Shown here: positions 1 through 8,530 of the stretch, one piece after another
Layout: each line of letters opens with the position of its first letter
Position numbering within the stretch: position 1 is the stretch's first letter
From: Advenella mimigardefordensis DPN7
GTDB taxonomy: Bacteria > Pseudomonadota > Gammaproteobacteria > Burkholderiales > Burkholderiaceae_B
Direction of reading: 5' to 3'
NCBI RefSeq assembly: GCF_000521505.1
Contig: NZ_CP003915.1
Span: 744,001-808,000, forward strand
Length of the DNA stretch: 64,000 nucleotides
The notes under the pieces: generated by a model
The model's database searches: none
Told to the model about the DNA's origin: nothing
What the model saw: only the letters and a program-made list of their open reading frames with translations
Program-made: the position numbers and the translations under genes

Positions 1-1148
1 TGTGGGCCGCGATCCTGATCATATTCATGGGTGTGTCCGGCGGGCTCGATAGTGCTGTCAAGTACATGGACAGCCGCAACTTCACTGAGCCGCTCTTTGT
101 TTTTGCCATTATGGTGGTTGCGGCCAGCCGGCCCATTCTCGTGCTGGTTGGTTCAATCGTGCGCTATCTTGCCCGCGTACTGCCGCTGCCTACTCCGGTT
201 GCTACCTTTTTGCTGACCCTCACACTGGTGCCGCTGGCGGGGTCGTTCATTACCGAGCCGGCTGCCATGACGCTGGCCGCCTTGCTGCTGAAGCGCGCGT
301 TCTTTGATCATAGTAGCCATACACGCTTCAAATACATGGCGGTGGGGGTGTTGTTTGTCAATATTTCCATTGGTGGCGTGCTTACCTCCTATGCTGCGCC
401 TCCCGTGCTGATGGTGGCAGGTTCATTTGGCTGGGATACCGCGTACATGGCAACGCATTTCGGCTGGAAGGCGGCGCTTGCGGTTATGATCAATGCGGGC
501 GTACTCACTTTTCTGATGCGCAGGGAGCTGCTGATCGCAGGTGAGCACGCCAGCGAGCAGAACCGGGCTGATGGTGACGCGCGCCCACCGGTGCCCTGGA
601 TTGTGATTCTGATTCATCTGGTCTTTCTGGCCAGCATCGTGGTGTTTGCCCATCATCCGGCCGTGTTCATCGGTCTGATGATGCTGTTTGTCGGTTATTG
701 CACCGCTTACGAGCATTACCAGGACAGGCTGATGATCAAAGAGGCGCTGATGGTGGCGTTCTTTCTGGCGGGCCTGATTGTGCTGGGTGGGCTGCAGCAA
801 TGGTGGCTGCAGGATCTGCTGGCAGGGCTGTCGCCAACCTTGTTGTACTGGGGTGCCACGGCATTGACGGCCATTACTGATAATGCTGCATTAACTTACC
901 TGGGGTCGCTGGTAGAAGGTACCAGCGAGGTTTGGCGTTATATGCTGGTCGCGGGGGCGGTCACGGGGGGTGGCCTCACTGTGATTGCCAATGCACCCAA
1001 TCCTGCCGGATTTTCCATTCTCAAGGGATGTTTTCCCGATGAGGCGATTTCGCCCAAATATCTGTTTCTGGCGGCGCTGGTACCTACCCTGGTCGCTGCG
1101 GCGATGTTTTTGCTGCCGGTGCAACTTCTGGGAAATACAGGCCTGTAA
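1..1148 (+). CDS. Putative Na+/H+ antiporter, 5'-truncated by the window edge
   Basis: A strongly hydrophobic protein of at least 380 residues with about ten membrane segments. The frame is open to the first base of the window, so the true start lies upstream and the ATG at 27 is probably internal. Near the visible N-terminus the segment FVFAIMVVAASRPI, followed later by TEPAAMTLAALLLKR, resembles the putative Na+/H+ antiporter family of inner-membrane proteins (Pfam Na_H_antiport_3 type). It would exchange sodium for protons, but the substrate is family inference only. The gene ends in TAA about 160 bases before the next gene, and I see no terminator. Confidence 0.6.
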   Translation, partial: WAAILIIFMGVSGGLDSAVKYMDSRNFTEPLFVFAIMVVAASRPILVLVGSIVRYLARVLPLPTPVATFLLTLTLVPLAGSFITEPAAMTLAALLLKRAFFDHSSHTRFKYMAVGVLFVNISIGGVLTSYAAPPVLMVAGSFGWDTAYMATHFGWKAALAVMINAGVLTFLMRRELLIAGEHASEQNRADGDARPPVPWIVILIHLVFLASIVVFAHHPAVFIGLMMLFVGYCTAYEHYQDRLMIKEALMVAFFLAGLIVLGGLQQWWLQDLLAGLSPTLLYWGATALTAITDNAALTYLGSLVEGTSEVWRYMLVAGAVTGGGLTVIANAPNPAGFSILKGCFPDEAISPKYLFLAALVPTLVAAAMFLLPVQLLGNTGL

Positions 1149-1309
1149 ATTGCGATAAAATAGGGGGTTAATTTGGGGATTAGTCCGTTGGTGGGCAAGT
1201 GTGTGTTGTAAAGTGTGTGTTGTATCTGGGTAGCAAGCCCTGAATCCTTCCCATTGGCGTCCTGTTTCGCAGGCGTATCCCTTTTCACCCTGTTTTTTGC
1301 GAGTTCGTT

Positions 1310-1615
1310 GTGCCTATTTATGCATATAAATGCAGCGCCTGCGGCCATGCCAAGGATGTGCTGCAAAAGATGTCCGATGCGCCGCTTACCACCTGTCCCG
1401 AGTGTGGTCAGAGCACGTTTTCCAAGCAGGTTACTGCTGCCGGCTTTCAGCTCAAGGGCTCTGGCTGGTATGTAACCGATTTCCGCGGCGGTGGCAACAA
1501 TGGCGCGGGCTCGGGCTCTGCTGCGGCCACGTCCGATAGCGGCGCCACCGGGCAGAGTGCGGCTGCACCAGCGGCAGCGCCGTCCTCGGCCTCTTCTAAC
1601 GGCAGCGCGACCTAA
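1310..1615 (+). CDS. FmdB-family zinc-ribbon protein
   Basis: A 101-residue protein starting at GTG. Residues 1-45 form a zinc ribbon with CSAC near the start and CPEC about 20 residues later, followed by the family motif [14 protein letters not shown]. This is the FmdB putative regulatory domain, widespread in bacteria and of unsettled function; DNA or RNA binding is only presumed. The C-terminal 30 residues are low-complexity Gly/Ala/Ser. An fmdB-type gene directly before aspS is a common betaproteobacterial arrangement and supports the call. The GTG start puts the protein at MPIYAYKC, the usual N-terminus of the family. Confidence 0.85.
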   Translation: MPIYAYKCSACGHAKDVLQKMSDAPLTTCPECGQSTFSKQVTAAGFQLKGSGWYVTDFRGGGNNGAGSGSAAATSDSGATGQSAAAPAAAPSSASSNGSAT

Positions 1616-1701
1616 TTTACCGTCTGCCGGCAGCACAAGGCGTCTGTGCCTGTGTTGCTTCAAGTATTTACACCAAATCAAAGAATTTCGGAGCATTTTT
1701 C

Positions 1702-3495
1702 ATGCGTACCTGCTATACCGGTCAAGTCAGCCTTGATCAGCTGGATCAAACTGTTACCCTTTTCGGCTGGGTGCACCGCCGCCGCGATCATGGGGGCGTG
1801 ATTTTTATTGATCTGCGTGACCGTGAAGGCATTGCACAGATCGTTTTTGATCCTGACAATGCGCAGGCGTTTGCCATAGCGGAAGAAATCCGTAACGAAT
1901 ACTGCATCCGCATCACCGGTCTGGTGCGCCGTCGTCCTGAAGGCACGTCCAACAAGGAACTGGTCTCCGGTGAAGTCGAAGTGCTGTGCCGCGAGGTCGA
2001 AGTCCTTAACGCATCGGTCACACCACCGTTCCAGCTTGACGACGAAAATCTGTCGGAAACCACCCGCCTGACGCATCGCGTTCTGGACCTGCGCCGCCCG
2101 CAAATGCAGCGCAATCTGATGCTGCGCTACCGGGTTTCCATCGAAGTGCGCAAATTTCTGGACGGGCTTGGTTTTATCGATATTGAAACCCCCATGCTAA
2201 CCAAAAGCACACCCGAAGGGGCCCGCGATTATCTGGTGCCTTCGCGGGTGCATGACGGGCAGTTCTTTGCCCTGCCGCAATCACCCCAGCTGTTCAAGCA
2301 GATGCTGATGGTGGCTGGTTTTGACCGTTACTATCAAATCGTCAAATGCTTCCGCGACGAAGACCTGCGTGCCGACCGCCAGCCTGAGTTTACACAAATC
2401 GACTGCGAAACCTCATTTCTGAACGAAGAAGAAATTCGCGAGATTTTTGAAGGCATGGTGCGCCATGTATTCAAGCAGGTACAGAATGTTGACCTGGATG
2501 CGCGCTTCCCGATCATGAGCTGGGACGAAGCCATGCGCCGTTTCGGTTCCGACAAGCCGGACATGCGCGTTAAGCTGGAATTCACTGAACTGACCGACGT
2601 GATGAAAGACGTGGAGTTCAAGGTGTTTTCCGCCCCGGCAACTCAGCCAGGCGGACGCGTGGTCGCGCTGCGTGTTCCCGGCGGTGCCGAATTGTCGCGC
2701 AAGGAAATTGACGACTACACCCAGTTTGTCAGCATTTACGGTGCCAAAGGTCTGGCATGGATCAAGGTCAATGATCCGGCCAAAGGCCGTGAAGGCTTGC
2801 AGTCGCCGGTTGTGAAAAACCTGCATGATGCTGCGATCAGCGAGATTCTGCAACGCACGGGCGCGGCTGCCGGCGACATTATTTTCTTCGGTGCCGACAA
2901 GGCAAAAGTGGTTAACGACGCCATGGGTGCCTTGCGCGTCAAACTGGGTCACAGCGACTTTGCCAGGGCTAACGGTTTGTTTGAAGACAGCTGGAAGCCT
3001 TTGTGGGTGATTGACTTCCCCATGTTCGAGTATGACGATCAGGAAGGCCGTTATTTCGCTGCGCATCACCCCTTCACCAGTCCGAAAGACGGGCACGAAG
3101 ATTTCCTTACGACAGACCCATCCAAGGCGTATGCCAAGGCATATGACCTGGTGCTTAACGGCTGGGAAATCGGCGGCGGTTCCGTTCGTATCCATCGTGA
3201 AGAAGTGCAAAGCAAGGTATTCCGCGCCCTTAACATCAGTGACGAAGAAGCGCGTGCCAAGTTTGGATTCCTGCTGGATGCCCTGCAGTACGGTGCGCCA
3301 CCGCACGGTGGCTTGGCCCTGGGGCTGGATCGTCTGGTTACCATGATGGCGGGTGCCGAGTCCATTCGTGACGTGATTGCTTTCCCCAAAACACAACGGG
3401 CACAGTGTCTGCTTACCCAGGCGCCATCTCCTGTTGATGAAAAACAATTGCGTGAATTGCATATTCGTCTGCGTAATAAAACGGTCGTCGAATAA
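1702..3495 (+). CDS. aspS: Aspartate--tRNA ligase (probably Asp/Asn non-discriminating)
   Basis: Class II aminoacyl-tRNA synthetase of 597 residues, full bacterial length. It charges tRNA with aspartate in the cytoplasm. The N-terminal OB-fold anticodon domain carries [11 protein letters not shown] (residues 22-32), class II motif 2 is [18 protein letters not shown] near 216, the bacterial GAD insertion lies around 300-420, and motif 3 GLALGLDRL is near 536. The His at residue 30, where E. coli has Leu, matches non-discriminating enzymes that also make Asp-tRNA(Asn) for GatCAB. This specificity is inferred. A strong terminator follows 6 bases after the stop. Confidence 0.97.
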   Translation: MRTCYTGQVSLDQLDQTVTLFGWVHRRRDHGGVIFIDLRDREGIAQIVFDPDNAQAFAIAEEIRNEYCIRITGLVRRRPEGTSNKELVSGEVEVLCREVEVLNASVTPPFQLDDENLSETTRLTHRVLDLRRPQMQRNLMLRYRVSIEVRKFLDGLGFIDIETPMLTKSTPEGARDYLVPSRVHDGQFFALPQSPQLFKQMLMVAGFDRYYQIVKCFRDEDLRADRQPEFTQIDCETSFLNEEEIREIFEGMVRHVFKQVQNVDLDARFPIMSWDEAMRRFGSDKPDMRVKLEFTELTDVMKDVEFKVFSAPATQPGGRVVALRVPGGAELSRKEIDDYTQFVSIYGAKGLAWIKVNDPAKGREGLQSPVVKNLHDAAISEILQRTGAAAGDIIFFGADKAKVVNDAMGALRVKLGHSDFARANGLFEDSWKPLWVIDFPMFEYDDQEGRYFAAHHPFTSPKDGHEDFLTTDPSKAYAKAYDLVLNGWEIGGGSVRIHREEVQSKVFRALNISDEEARAKFGFLLDALQYGAPPHGGLALGLDRLVTMMAGAESIRDVIAFPKTQRAQCLLTQAPSPVDEKQLRELHIRLRNKTVVE

Positions 3496-3500
3496 GCTAG

Positions 3501-3534
3501 AAAAAAAGCCAGAATCTGATTCTGGCTTTTTTTC
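3501..3534 (+). terminator. Rho-independent terminator of aspS
   Basis: A perfect inverted repeat AGCCAGAAT-CTG-ATTCTGGCT, extended by paired A/T runs, is followed by a T7 run. It begins 6 bases after the aspS stop. The A run on the other side could make it work in both directions, but no gene on the minus strand ends here. Confidence 0.9.
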
Positions 3535-3573
3535 GGTCATACCAGTTCATTTACGGCGCGTAATGGTTGCGTG

Positions 3574-3603
3574 CTGACTCAAACGGATTGGCAGGCCTAT
3601 AAT
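3574..3603 (+). promoter_or_regulatory. Candidate sigma-70 promoter for bdhA
   Basis: CTGACT (3574-3579) as a -35 element and a consensus TATAAT (3598-3603) are separated by 18 bases. It lies about 100 bases before the hydroxybutyrate dehydrogenase gene and just after the aspS terminator. Confidence 0.5.
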
Positions 3604-3708
3604 TTTGTTATTCTGCTGTTCAGTTCCTATTTGTTTGCACGTCAATGGCCAGGCATGGCCTGGGGCGACCGCCCGCCATCCGGTTATTGATATTTCAGGA
3701 GAGATGTA

Positions 3709-4506
3709 ATGACAACCGAAGTACAAACCTCACTCGCTGGCAAAGTGGCATTGGTGACCGGTGCCGCCAGCGGCCTGGGTAAGGAAATCGCTGAAACCTA
3801 TGCCAAGGCCGGCGCCGCTGTGGGTATTGCTGACCTGAATCTGGAGGGTGCCAATGCGGTGGCGGAGCAAATCAATGCTGCGGGTGGCAAGGCCTTTGGT
3901 ATTGCCATGGACGTGACCGACGAAGCGCAGGTTAACAAAGGTGTGGATGATCTTGTCGCGCACTTTGGTTCTCTGGATATCCTGGTGTCAAATGCAGGCA
4001 TCCAGACCATCGAGTCTATCGACAAGTTTGAATTTGCGAAGTGGAAAAAAATGCTGGCAATCCATCTGGACGGCGCGTTTCTGACCACCAAGGCAGCCCT
4101 GCAGCATATGTACAAGGCCAAAAAAGGCGTGGTTATTTATATGGGATCGGTGCATTCTCATGAGGCATCAAAACTGAAAGCGCCGTATGTGACTGCAAAA
4201 CACGGCTTGCTGGGACTGGCCCGGGTCTTGGCTAAAGAGGGTGCCTCTCACAATGTGCGTTCGCACGTGATTTGTCCTGGTTTTGTTCGTACCCCGATCG
4301 TGGAAAAACAGATTCCGGAACAAGCCAAAGAGTTGGGTATTACCGAAGAAGAAGTGGTCAAGAACGTGATGCTGGCAGGTACAGTGGACGGCGAATTTAC
4401 GACACCGCAGGATATCGCTCAAACGGCGCTGTTCCTGGCGGCGTTCCCCAATAACGCGCTTACCGGTCAATCGGTCGTGGTCAGTCACGGCTGGTTCATG
4501 CAATAG
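3709..4506 (+). CDS. bdhA: 3-hydroxybutyrate dehydrogenase, SDR family
   Basis: A 265-residue classical short-chain dehydrogenase. It oxidises D-3-hydroxybutyrate to acetoacetate with NAD+, usually in poly-hydroxybutyrate turnover. Residues 17-24 are the TGAASGLG dinucleotide-binding loop, NAG follows near 96, and the catalytic set is Ser near 146, Tyr near 159 and Lys near 163 (YVTAK). The C-terminal half ([20 protein letters not shown] and [15 protein letters not shown]) matches bacterial 3-hydroxybutyrate dehydrogenases rather than generic SDRs. AGGAGAG is well placed before the ATG. The patatin-like gene begins only a few bases after the stop, so the two are probably one operon. Confidence 0.9.
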   Translation: MTTEVQTSLAGKVALVTGAASGLGKEIAETYAKAGAAVGIADLNLEGANAVAEQINAAGGKAFGIAMDVTDEAQVNKGVDDLVAHFGSLDILVSNAGIQTIESIDKFEFAKWKKMLAIHLDGAFLTTKAALQHMYKAKKGVVIYMGSVHSHEASKLKAPYVTAKHGLLGLARVLAKEGASHNVRSHVICPGFVRTPIVEKQIPEQAKELGITEEEVVKNVMLAGTVDGEFTTPQDIAQTALFLAAFPNNALTGQSVVVSHGWFMQ

Positions 4507-4515
4507 AGGATGGTC

Positions 4516-5685
4516 ATGGTTCAGTTGCCCGAGTATGAGCGCATCGCGCTGGTTTTGCAGGGAGGCGGTGCGCTGGGGGCCTATCAGGCTGGCGTATTCG
4601 AAGGTCTGGAGCAGGCCGGCGTTGCGCCCAACTGGATATCGGGCATTTCCATTGGTGCGCTCAATACTGCGATCATCGCGGGCAACCCGCCGGGTCAGCG
4701 CGCGCAGCGCCTGCACGAATTCTGGGACACCATTTGCCAGCCCAATAATGGGTTCGGCCTGTTGCCCTGGGTGGAGCAAAGCCTGTTTCGGCTGAACGAC
4801 CTGGCCCGTAGCGGCCTGTCCGCCATGTATGGCATGTCGGCCATGATGGACGGACAAAAGGGTTTTTTCACGCCCCGATTTCCGCCCCCGCCGGTTTACA
4901 CCCCGGGTAGTGTGGATCAGACCAGCTTCTATGATATGTCGCCGTTGCGCGATACGCTGCTGCGGCTATGTGATTTCGATCTCATCAACAGTGGTCATCT
5001 GAATGTTTCCGTGGGCGCAGTGAATGTGCGCACGGGCAACTTCACCTATTTCTGCAATGACAGACATCACCTCACACCAGAGCATTTCATGGCATCGGGC
5101 GCCTTGCCGCCTGCGTTCGCGCCGGTGCAGATTGATGGCGAATACTACTGGGATGGCGGCATTATGTCCAATACACCGCTGGGCTATGTGCTGGACGCCG
5201 AGGTGAATGCGGATACGCTGGTTTTTCAGGTGGATTTATGGAGTGCTCGCGGACATTTGCCCGACAACATGATGCAGGTGTATGACCGGGTAAAGGAAAT
5301 TCAGTATTCCAGTCGAACCCGGCTCGTGACCAATCAGTGGGCACGGATGCAGCGCATGCGCGCGGTCATGGCCAACGTGCTGAAGGAGTTACCGGATCAG
5401 CACGCGCTGGACGCCGAAACCCTGGAGACAGCCCGGGCCATTGCCGACAGCAAGCACTGCAATGTGATTCAGCTTATTTACCGTGATCGCGAGTATGAGT
5501 CGTATAACAAGGATTATCAATTCGGCGTGAGTGCCATGCGCGACCACTGGAAATCCGGGCTTAAGGATATTCGCAATACACTGGCGCAGCCCGACTATCT
5601 TGCCATGCCCGATAATGATATTTCATTTGTGACCCACGATATTCATCGCATTCAAAGCGAAAAGGCGCGCAAGAGGAAATTCTGA
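4516..5685 (+). CDS. Patatin-like phospholipase
   Basis: A 389-residue patatin-type serine hydrolase. The oxyanion motif GGGALGAY is near residue 15, the nucleophile motif GISIGALN near 41, and the Asp of the Ser-Asp dyad in DGG near 212. The C-terminal third resembles DUF3734, which often accompanies this subfamily. I prefer the ATG at 4516 to the one at 4510, because AGAGGA then sits five bases upstream of the start, whereas it would abut the earlier ATG. The gene lies 9 bases after bdhA. In related bacteria a patatin protein beside 3-hydroxybutyrate dehydrogenase is common and suggests a role in lipid or PHB metabolism; the true substrate is unknown. Confidence 0.88.
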   Translation: MVQLPEYERIALVLQGGGALGAYQAGVFEGLEQAGVAPNWISGISIGALNTAIIAGNPPGQRAQRLHEFWDTICQPNNGFGLLPWVEQSLFRLNDLARSGLSAMYGMSAMMDGQKGFFTPRFPPPPVYTPGSVDQTSFYDMSPLRDTLLRLCDFDLINSGHLNVSVGAVNVRTGNFTYFCNDRHHLTPEHFMASGALPPAFAPVQIDGEYYWDGGIMSNTPLGYVLDAEVNADTLVFQVDLWSARGHLPDNMMQVYDRVKEIQYSSRTRLVTNQWARMQRMRAVMANVLKELPDQHALDAETLETARAIADSKHCNVIQLIYRDREYESYNKDYQFGVSAMRDHWKSGLKDIRNTLAQPDYLAMPDNDISFVTHDIHRIQSEKARKRKF

Positions 5686-5845
5686 GTGGTTAATGCCCGG
5701 ACACAGATAGGCGCGTTACGTTGGGTTGACGAACTGGGGCGATCAAATCACTAACCCAAAGTAAATGATACGTAAGGTGAGGCTCGGGGGCGAAGTCTCT
5801 GACATATGCCGGGCGGCTCACCGGTCGTATTTGTTGGGTGTTCAG

Positions 5846-6142
5846 TTAAGTGAGCGCAAGCTTAGCCCTTAAGCGGGCGATCTTTGGCTGCTTGTGCTGC
5901 CTGGCTTTTTCAAGATCGTATTCAGCCTGCAAATTGATCCAGAACCGGGCCGAACTGATACCGGCCGTTTCCAGCCTGATTGCCAAATCGGGGCTAATAC
6001 CTGCCTTGCCATTGATTACTCGTGAAAATGCGGTGCGGGACATACCTAGTTTTTCGGCGGCATCGCTCACTGTCAGTCCCAGTGGGACTATCACGTCCTC
6101 ACGCAAAATTAGGCCGGGATGAGGGTGATTAAGTGCATCCAT
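5846..6142 (-). CDS. higA: HigA-family antitoxin, helix-turn-helix
   Basis: A 98-residue XRE-type DNA-binding protein. The central helix-turn-helix reads VSDAAEKLGMSRTAFSRVING, and HPGLILREDVI near the N-terminus and ARFWINLQAEYDLEKAR near the C-terminus are hallmarks of HigA/VapI antitoxins. It should neutralise the HigB toxin and repress the operon. The ATG at 6142 is chosen because AAGGAG, overlapping the higB stop codon, lies just upstream; a longer frame to 6199 would extend into higB. The toxin-first gene order is the usual higBA order. Confidence 0.9.
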   Translation of the reverse strand: MDALNHPHPGLILREDVIVPLGLTVSDAAEKLGMSRTAFSRVINGKAGISPDLAIRLETAGISSARFWINLQAEYDLEKARQHKQPKIARLRAKLALT

Positions 6143-6152
6143 GTGTTGCTCC

Positions 6153-6431
6153 TTAGTGATAGTCCAGATAATCAACAAGCTCGACATCTGTCCCCACAAA
6201 AATAAAAATCACACGCCAATTTCCATTGACGCTAACTGACCAAAAGTCCTTGAGATCTCCTATCAATGGGTGCAGATCATATCCTGGTAAGTCCATATCG
6301 GAAGGCATTTCGGCAGCGTTTAACGAGCGTAATATTCGCCCGAGTTTAGAGGCATGGGCTGCCCGAATACCGCGTGTTGAGGCGGTACGGAAAAAGATTT
6401 CAAGCCCTTTATGGCGAAAACTTTTTATCAC
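6153..6431 (-). CDS. higB: HigB-family mRNA interferase toxin
   Basis: A 92-residue RelE/HigB-superfamily protein starting at GTG. The N-terminus MIKSFRHKGLEIFF and the C-terminal segment WSVSVNGNWRVIFIF followed by VELVDYLDYH are the classical HigB pattern. It would cleave mRNA at the ribosome when not bound by HigA. The stop codon overlaps the higA ribosome-binding site, so translation of the two is likely coupled. The gene appears intact. It has no mobile element next to it and sits in a gap between two core genes. Confidence 0.9.
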   Translation of the reverse strand: MIKSFRHKGLEIFFRTASTRGIRAAHASKLGRILRSLNAAEMPSDMDLPGYDLHPLIGDLKDFWSVSVNGNWRVIFIFVGTDVELVDYLDYH

Positions 6432-6459
6432 TTCCCTGTTGTCCTTAGGTCTATCTACT

Positions 6460-6474
6460 TACAATTTTATTGTA
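6460..6474 (-). promoter_or_regulatory. Candidate HigA operator and promoter
   Basis: A perfect inverted repeat with 6-base arms, TACAAT-TTT-ATTGTA, lies 29-43 bases upstream of the higB start. Each arm also resembles a -10 element. Antitoxins of this family usually bind a palindrome overlapping their own promoter, so this is the best operator candidate. The remainder of the 216-base gap between higB and the metallopeptidase gene shows nothing else. Confidence 0.6.
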
Positions 6475-6647
6475 CTGCGTGCCGTTACGAGGTGCAACTG
6501 GTGCGCAGCTTGATGAGGGTGCTACTGCGTCAACTACTCATTCGTGAATTAACGCCGAATCAATGCACAACTCAGGTCATTTTTTTAAAAAATAATACTT
6601 TAGCCTGATTTGTACATCATTCGGCGCGGGATGGATAGCGCCTGTTC

Positions 6648-7526
6648 TTACTGCTGCGCAAAGGTATTACACTGCTTCATATCGCCTGCGGAGAGGCCGC
6701 GCTTGAACCAGCTCATACGCTGCTGGGAAGAGCCGTGCGTAAAGGAGTCGGGCACGACATAACCCTGAGCCTGTTTCTGAATATGGTCATCGCCTACCGC
6801 TGCGGCGGCGTTCATGGCTTCCTCTATGTCGCCGTCTTCAATAATCGTGCCTTCTTTCTGCAGTTCGTGTGCCCAGATACCGGCAAAGCAGTCGGCCTGC
6901 AGTTCCACACGCACAGACAGGTCGTTGGCCTGGCGCTCGTTCATGGAGCTGCGCGCCTGCGCCACTTTGTCCATGACGCCCAGCAGGTTCTGTACATGGT
7001 GGCCCACCTCATGGGCAAGCACATAGCCCTGGGCAAAATCGCCCTTCACGCCCATTTGCGCGCCCATCTGGTGAAAAAAGCTCATGTCCAGATAGACTTT
7101 GTGGTCTCCCGGGCAATAAAACGGCCCCATCGCTGCCTGGCCTACGCCACAAGCGGAACGAGTGGCGCCAGAGTAAAGTACTAATGAAGGGTTCTGGTAG
7201 GTGCCGCCATTCTGTTTGAAAATGTTGGACCAGACGTTTTCGGTGGTTTTGAGCACCTTGGAAATAAATACCTTATCCTGATCATTGGCGCCCGACGAGC
7301 CTGTCTGCTGTGACTGGTTTGCAGGCTCCTGCTGCATAATGTCGCCGCCGCCCAGAATGGCCATCGGATTGATACCCAGAAAATACCAGGCGGCCAGCGC
7401 CACGACGATTGTGCCGATGCCGATTTTGCCGCCACCCAGCCGTACTCCACCACCGCCCCGGCTAAAACCGCCGGATCCGCGGCGATCTTCCACATTGCTG
7501 CTTTGTTCCTGATCGTCTAGACGCAT
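6648..7526 (-). CDS. ypfJ: Neutral zinc metallopeptidase, YpfJ family
   Basis: A 292-residue YpfJ/KPN_02809-type protein. The N-terminal 35 residues are Gly/Arg-rich (family start MRLDDQEQSSNVEDRRGSG), followed by one membrane segment (IGTIVVALAAWYFLG, about 37-51). The zinc site HEVGHH is near residue 170 with a second acidic cluster (QADCFAGIWAHE) near 210. The C-terminal DSFTHGSSQQRMSWFKRG is typical. It is probably an inner-membrane protein with an extracytoplasmic peptidase domain. The physiological substrate is not known for the family. It is transcribed towards higBA as a single gene. Confidence 0.92.
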   Translation of the reverse strand: MRLDDQEQSSNVEDRRGSGGFSRGGGGVRLGGGKIGIGTIVVALAAWYFLGINPMAILGGGDIMQQEPANQSQQTGSSGANDQDKVFISKVLKTTENVWSNIFKQNGGTYQNPSLVLYSGATRSACGVGQAAMGPFYCPGDHKVYLDMSFFHQMGAQMGVKGDFAQGYVLAHEVGHHVQNLLGVMDKVAQARSSMNERQANDLSVRVELQADCFAGIWAHELQKEGTIIEDGDIEEAMNAAAAVGDDHIQKQAQGYVVPDSFTHGSSQQRMSWFKRGLSAGDMKQCNTFAQQ

Positions 7527-7737
7527 TTTGATCCCTCTTATTGCAAGCCCACCGCAATTGAAACAGGCGGGATAATTTTTTATTTGAAATTGTATGACTG
7601 CGCCCCGATTTTATACGGGATCGCCGGGCAAATTGCGGCAAATCACGTAACCGAATGCAAGATCTACCGGGTAGCTGAAATCACATGGGGTCGCTGCTTG
7701 TCATTCTTTTGTGGGTTTTCACGATTAAAATAGAATC

Positions 7738-7887
7738 ATGAAAAATATGTTGAAATATGTTGTTATCAGCGCACCGGGTACGCCGGATGAGCGTGATGTG
7801 AATTGTGGACGCGGGCAGGCCTGGCAACAGGCCTTCTTTGCTGGGCTGACCGATTGCGGCCGAACGGGGTGTGATTATCATGGATGA
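7738..7887 (+). CDS. Small ORF of 49 residues, unrecognised
   Basis: A short frame from ATG to TGA encodes a peptide beginning MKNMLKYVVISAPGTPDE. I recognise no family. Its last codons overlap the ATG of the following M50-like gene (7880), so it could be a translation-coupling leader peptide, a remnant of a lost gene, or chance. Four cysteines (three of them near the C-terminus) in so short a chain are unusual. The 211 bases before it, back to the metallopeptidase gene, hold no other feature I can support. Confidence 0.25.
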   Translation: MKNMLKYVVISAPGTPDERDVNCGRGQAWQQAFFAGLTDCGRTGCDYHG

Positions 7888-8521
7888 AATTATCCGTGCC
7901 ATCACCATTTACGCCATTCCGCTGGTTCTTGCCATTACGCTGTCAGAAGCGGCACGAGGTTATGTCGCCCATCGGCTGGGGGATCGTACCGCGCTGATGC
8001 TGGGTCGCCTCACGCTTAATCCGGCCAGGCATATCGATCCCATCGGTACGATTCTGGTGCCGTTGCTGCTGATCGCCGCCAACCCGGGTTTTGTGGTGGG
8101 CTGGCCCAAGCCGATCCCGGTTAATGAGTCGCAGTTTGCCAATCCGAAGCGGGACAGTATCCTGCTGGCGCTGGCCAGGCCCGTGGCCAATTTGCTGATG
8201 GGCGTGCTGTGGGTGATTACGGCGCGTCTGTTGCTGGGTTTTGGGTTGCTGGACACCTACTGGTGGAAAGTGGCTATTGCCGGCTTTACGCTCAATATCT
8301 TCCTGATGGTCTTTAATCTGCTGCCCATTCCGCCCATGGACGGCAGCCGTATCATCGCGGGTTTTCTGCCTGCAAGGTGGGCCATTCCCTATCAGCGGCT
8401 GGAGCCCTACGGGTTTTTCATCGTACTTGGCCTGATCGCCTTTGGTCTGTTGCAGGTTGTGCTGCTGCCGGTTGTGAGTATGGTGATTAATCTGCTTGGC
8501 AGTCTGTTTCTGTTTGGATAA
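7880..8521 (+). CDS. Site-2-protease-like (M50 family) membrane protein lacking the HExxH site
   Basis: A 213-residue polytopic protein aligned with the M50/S2P-like peptidases that resemble yeast S2P. The usual HEAAHGY zinc motif is read here as SEAARGY (residues 17-23), so both zinc-binding histidines are missing. The rest of the fold is kept: GRLTLNPARHIDPIGT, GWPKPIPVN, and the third-ligand motif NLLPIPPMDGSRI. It may be an inactive pseudoprotease. I use the ATG at 7880; an upstream GTG at 7871 would add three residues. A TAA is followed 9 bases later by the next gene, suggesting co-transcription. Confidence 0.85.
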   Translation: MDEIIRAITIYAIPLVLAITLSEAARGYVAHRLGDRTALMLGRLTLNPARHIDPIGTILVPLLLIAANPGFVVGWPKPIPVNESQFANPKRDSILLALARPVANLLMGVLWVITARLLLGFGLLDTYWWKVAIAGFTLNIFLMVFNLLPIPPMDGSRIIAGFLPARWAIPYQRLEPYGFFIVLGLIAFGLLQVVLLPVVSMVINLLGSLFLFG

Positions 8522-8530
8522 AAATAAATC

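Noticed and set aside
2413..3540. Long minus-strand frame (375 codons) opposite aspS
   Set aside because: Antisense shadow of a clear housekeeping gene; no recognisable domain.
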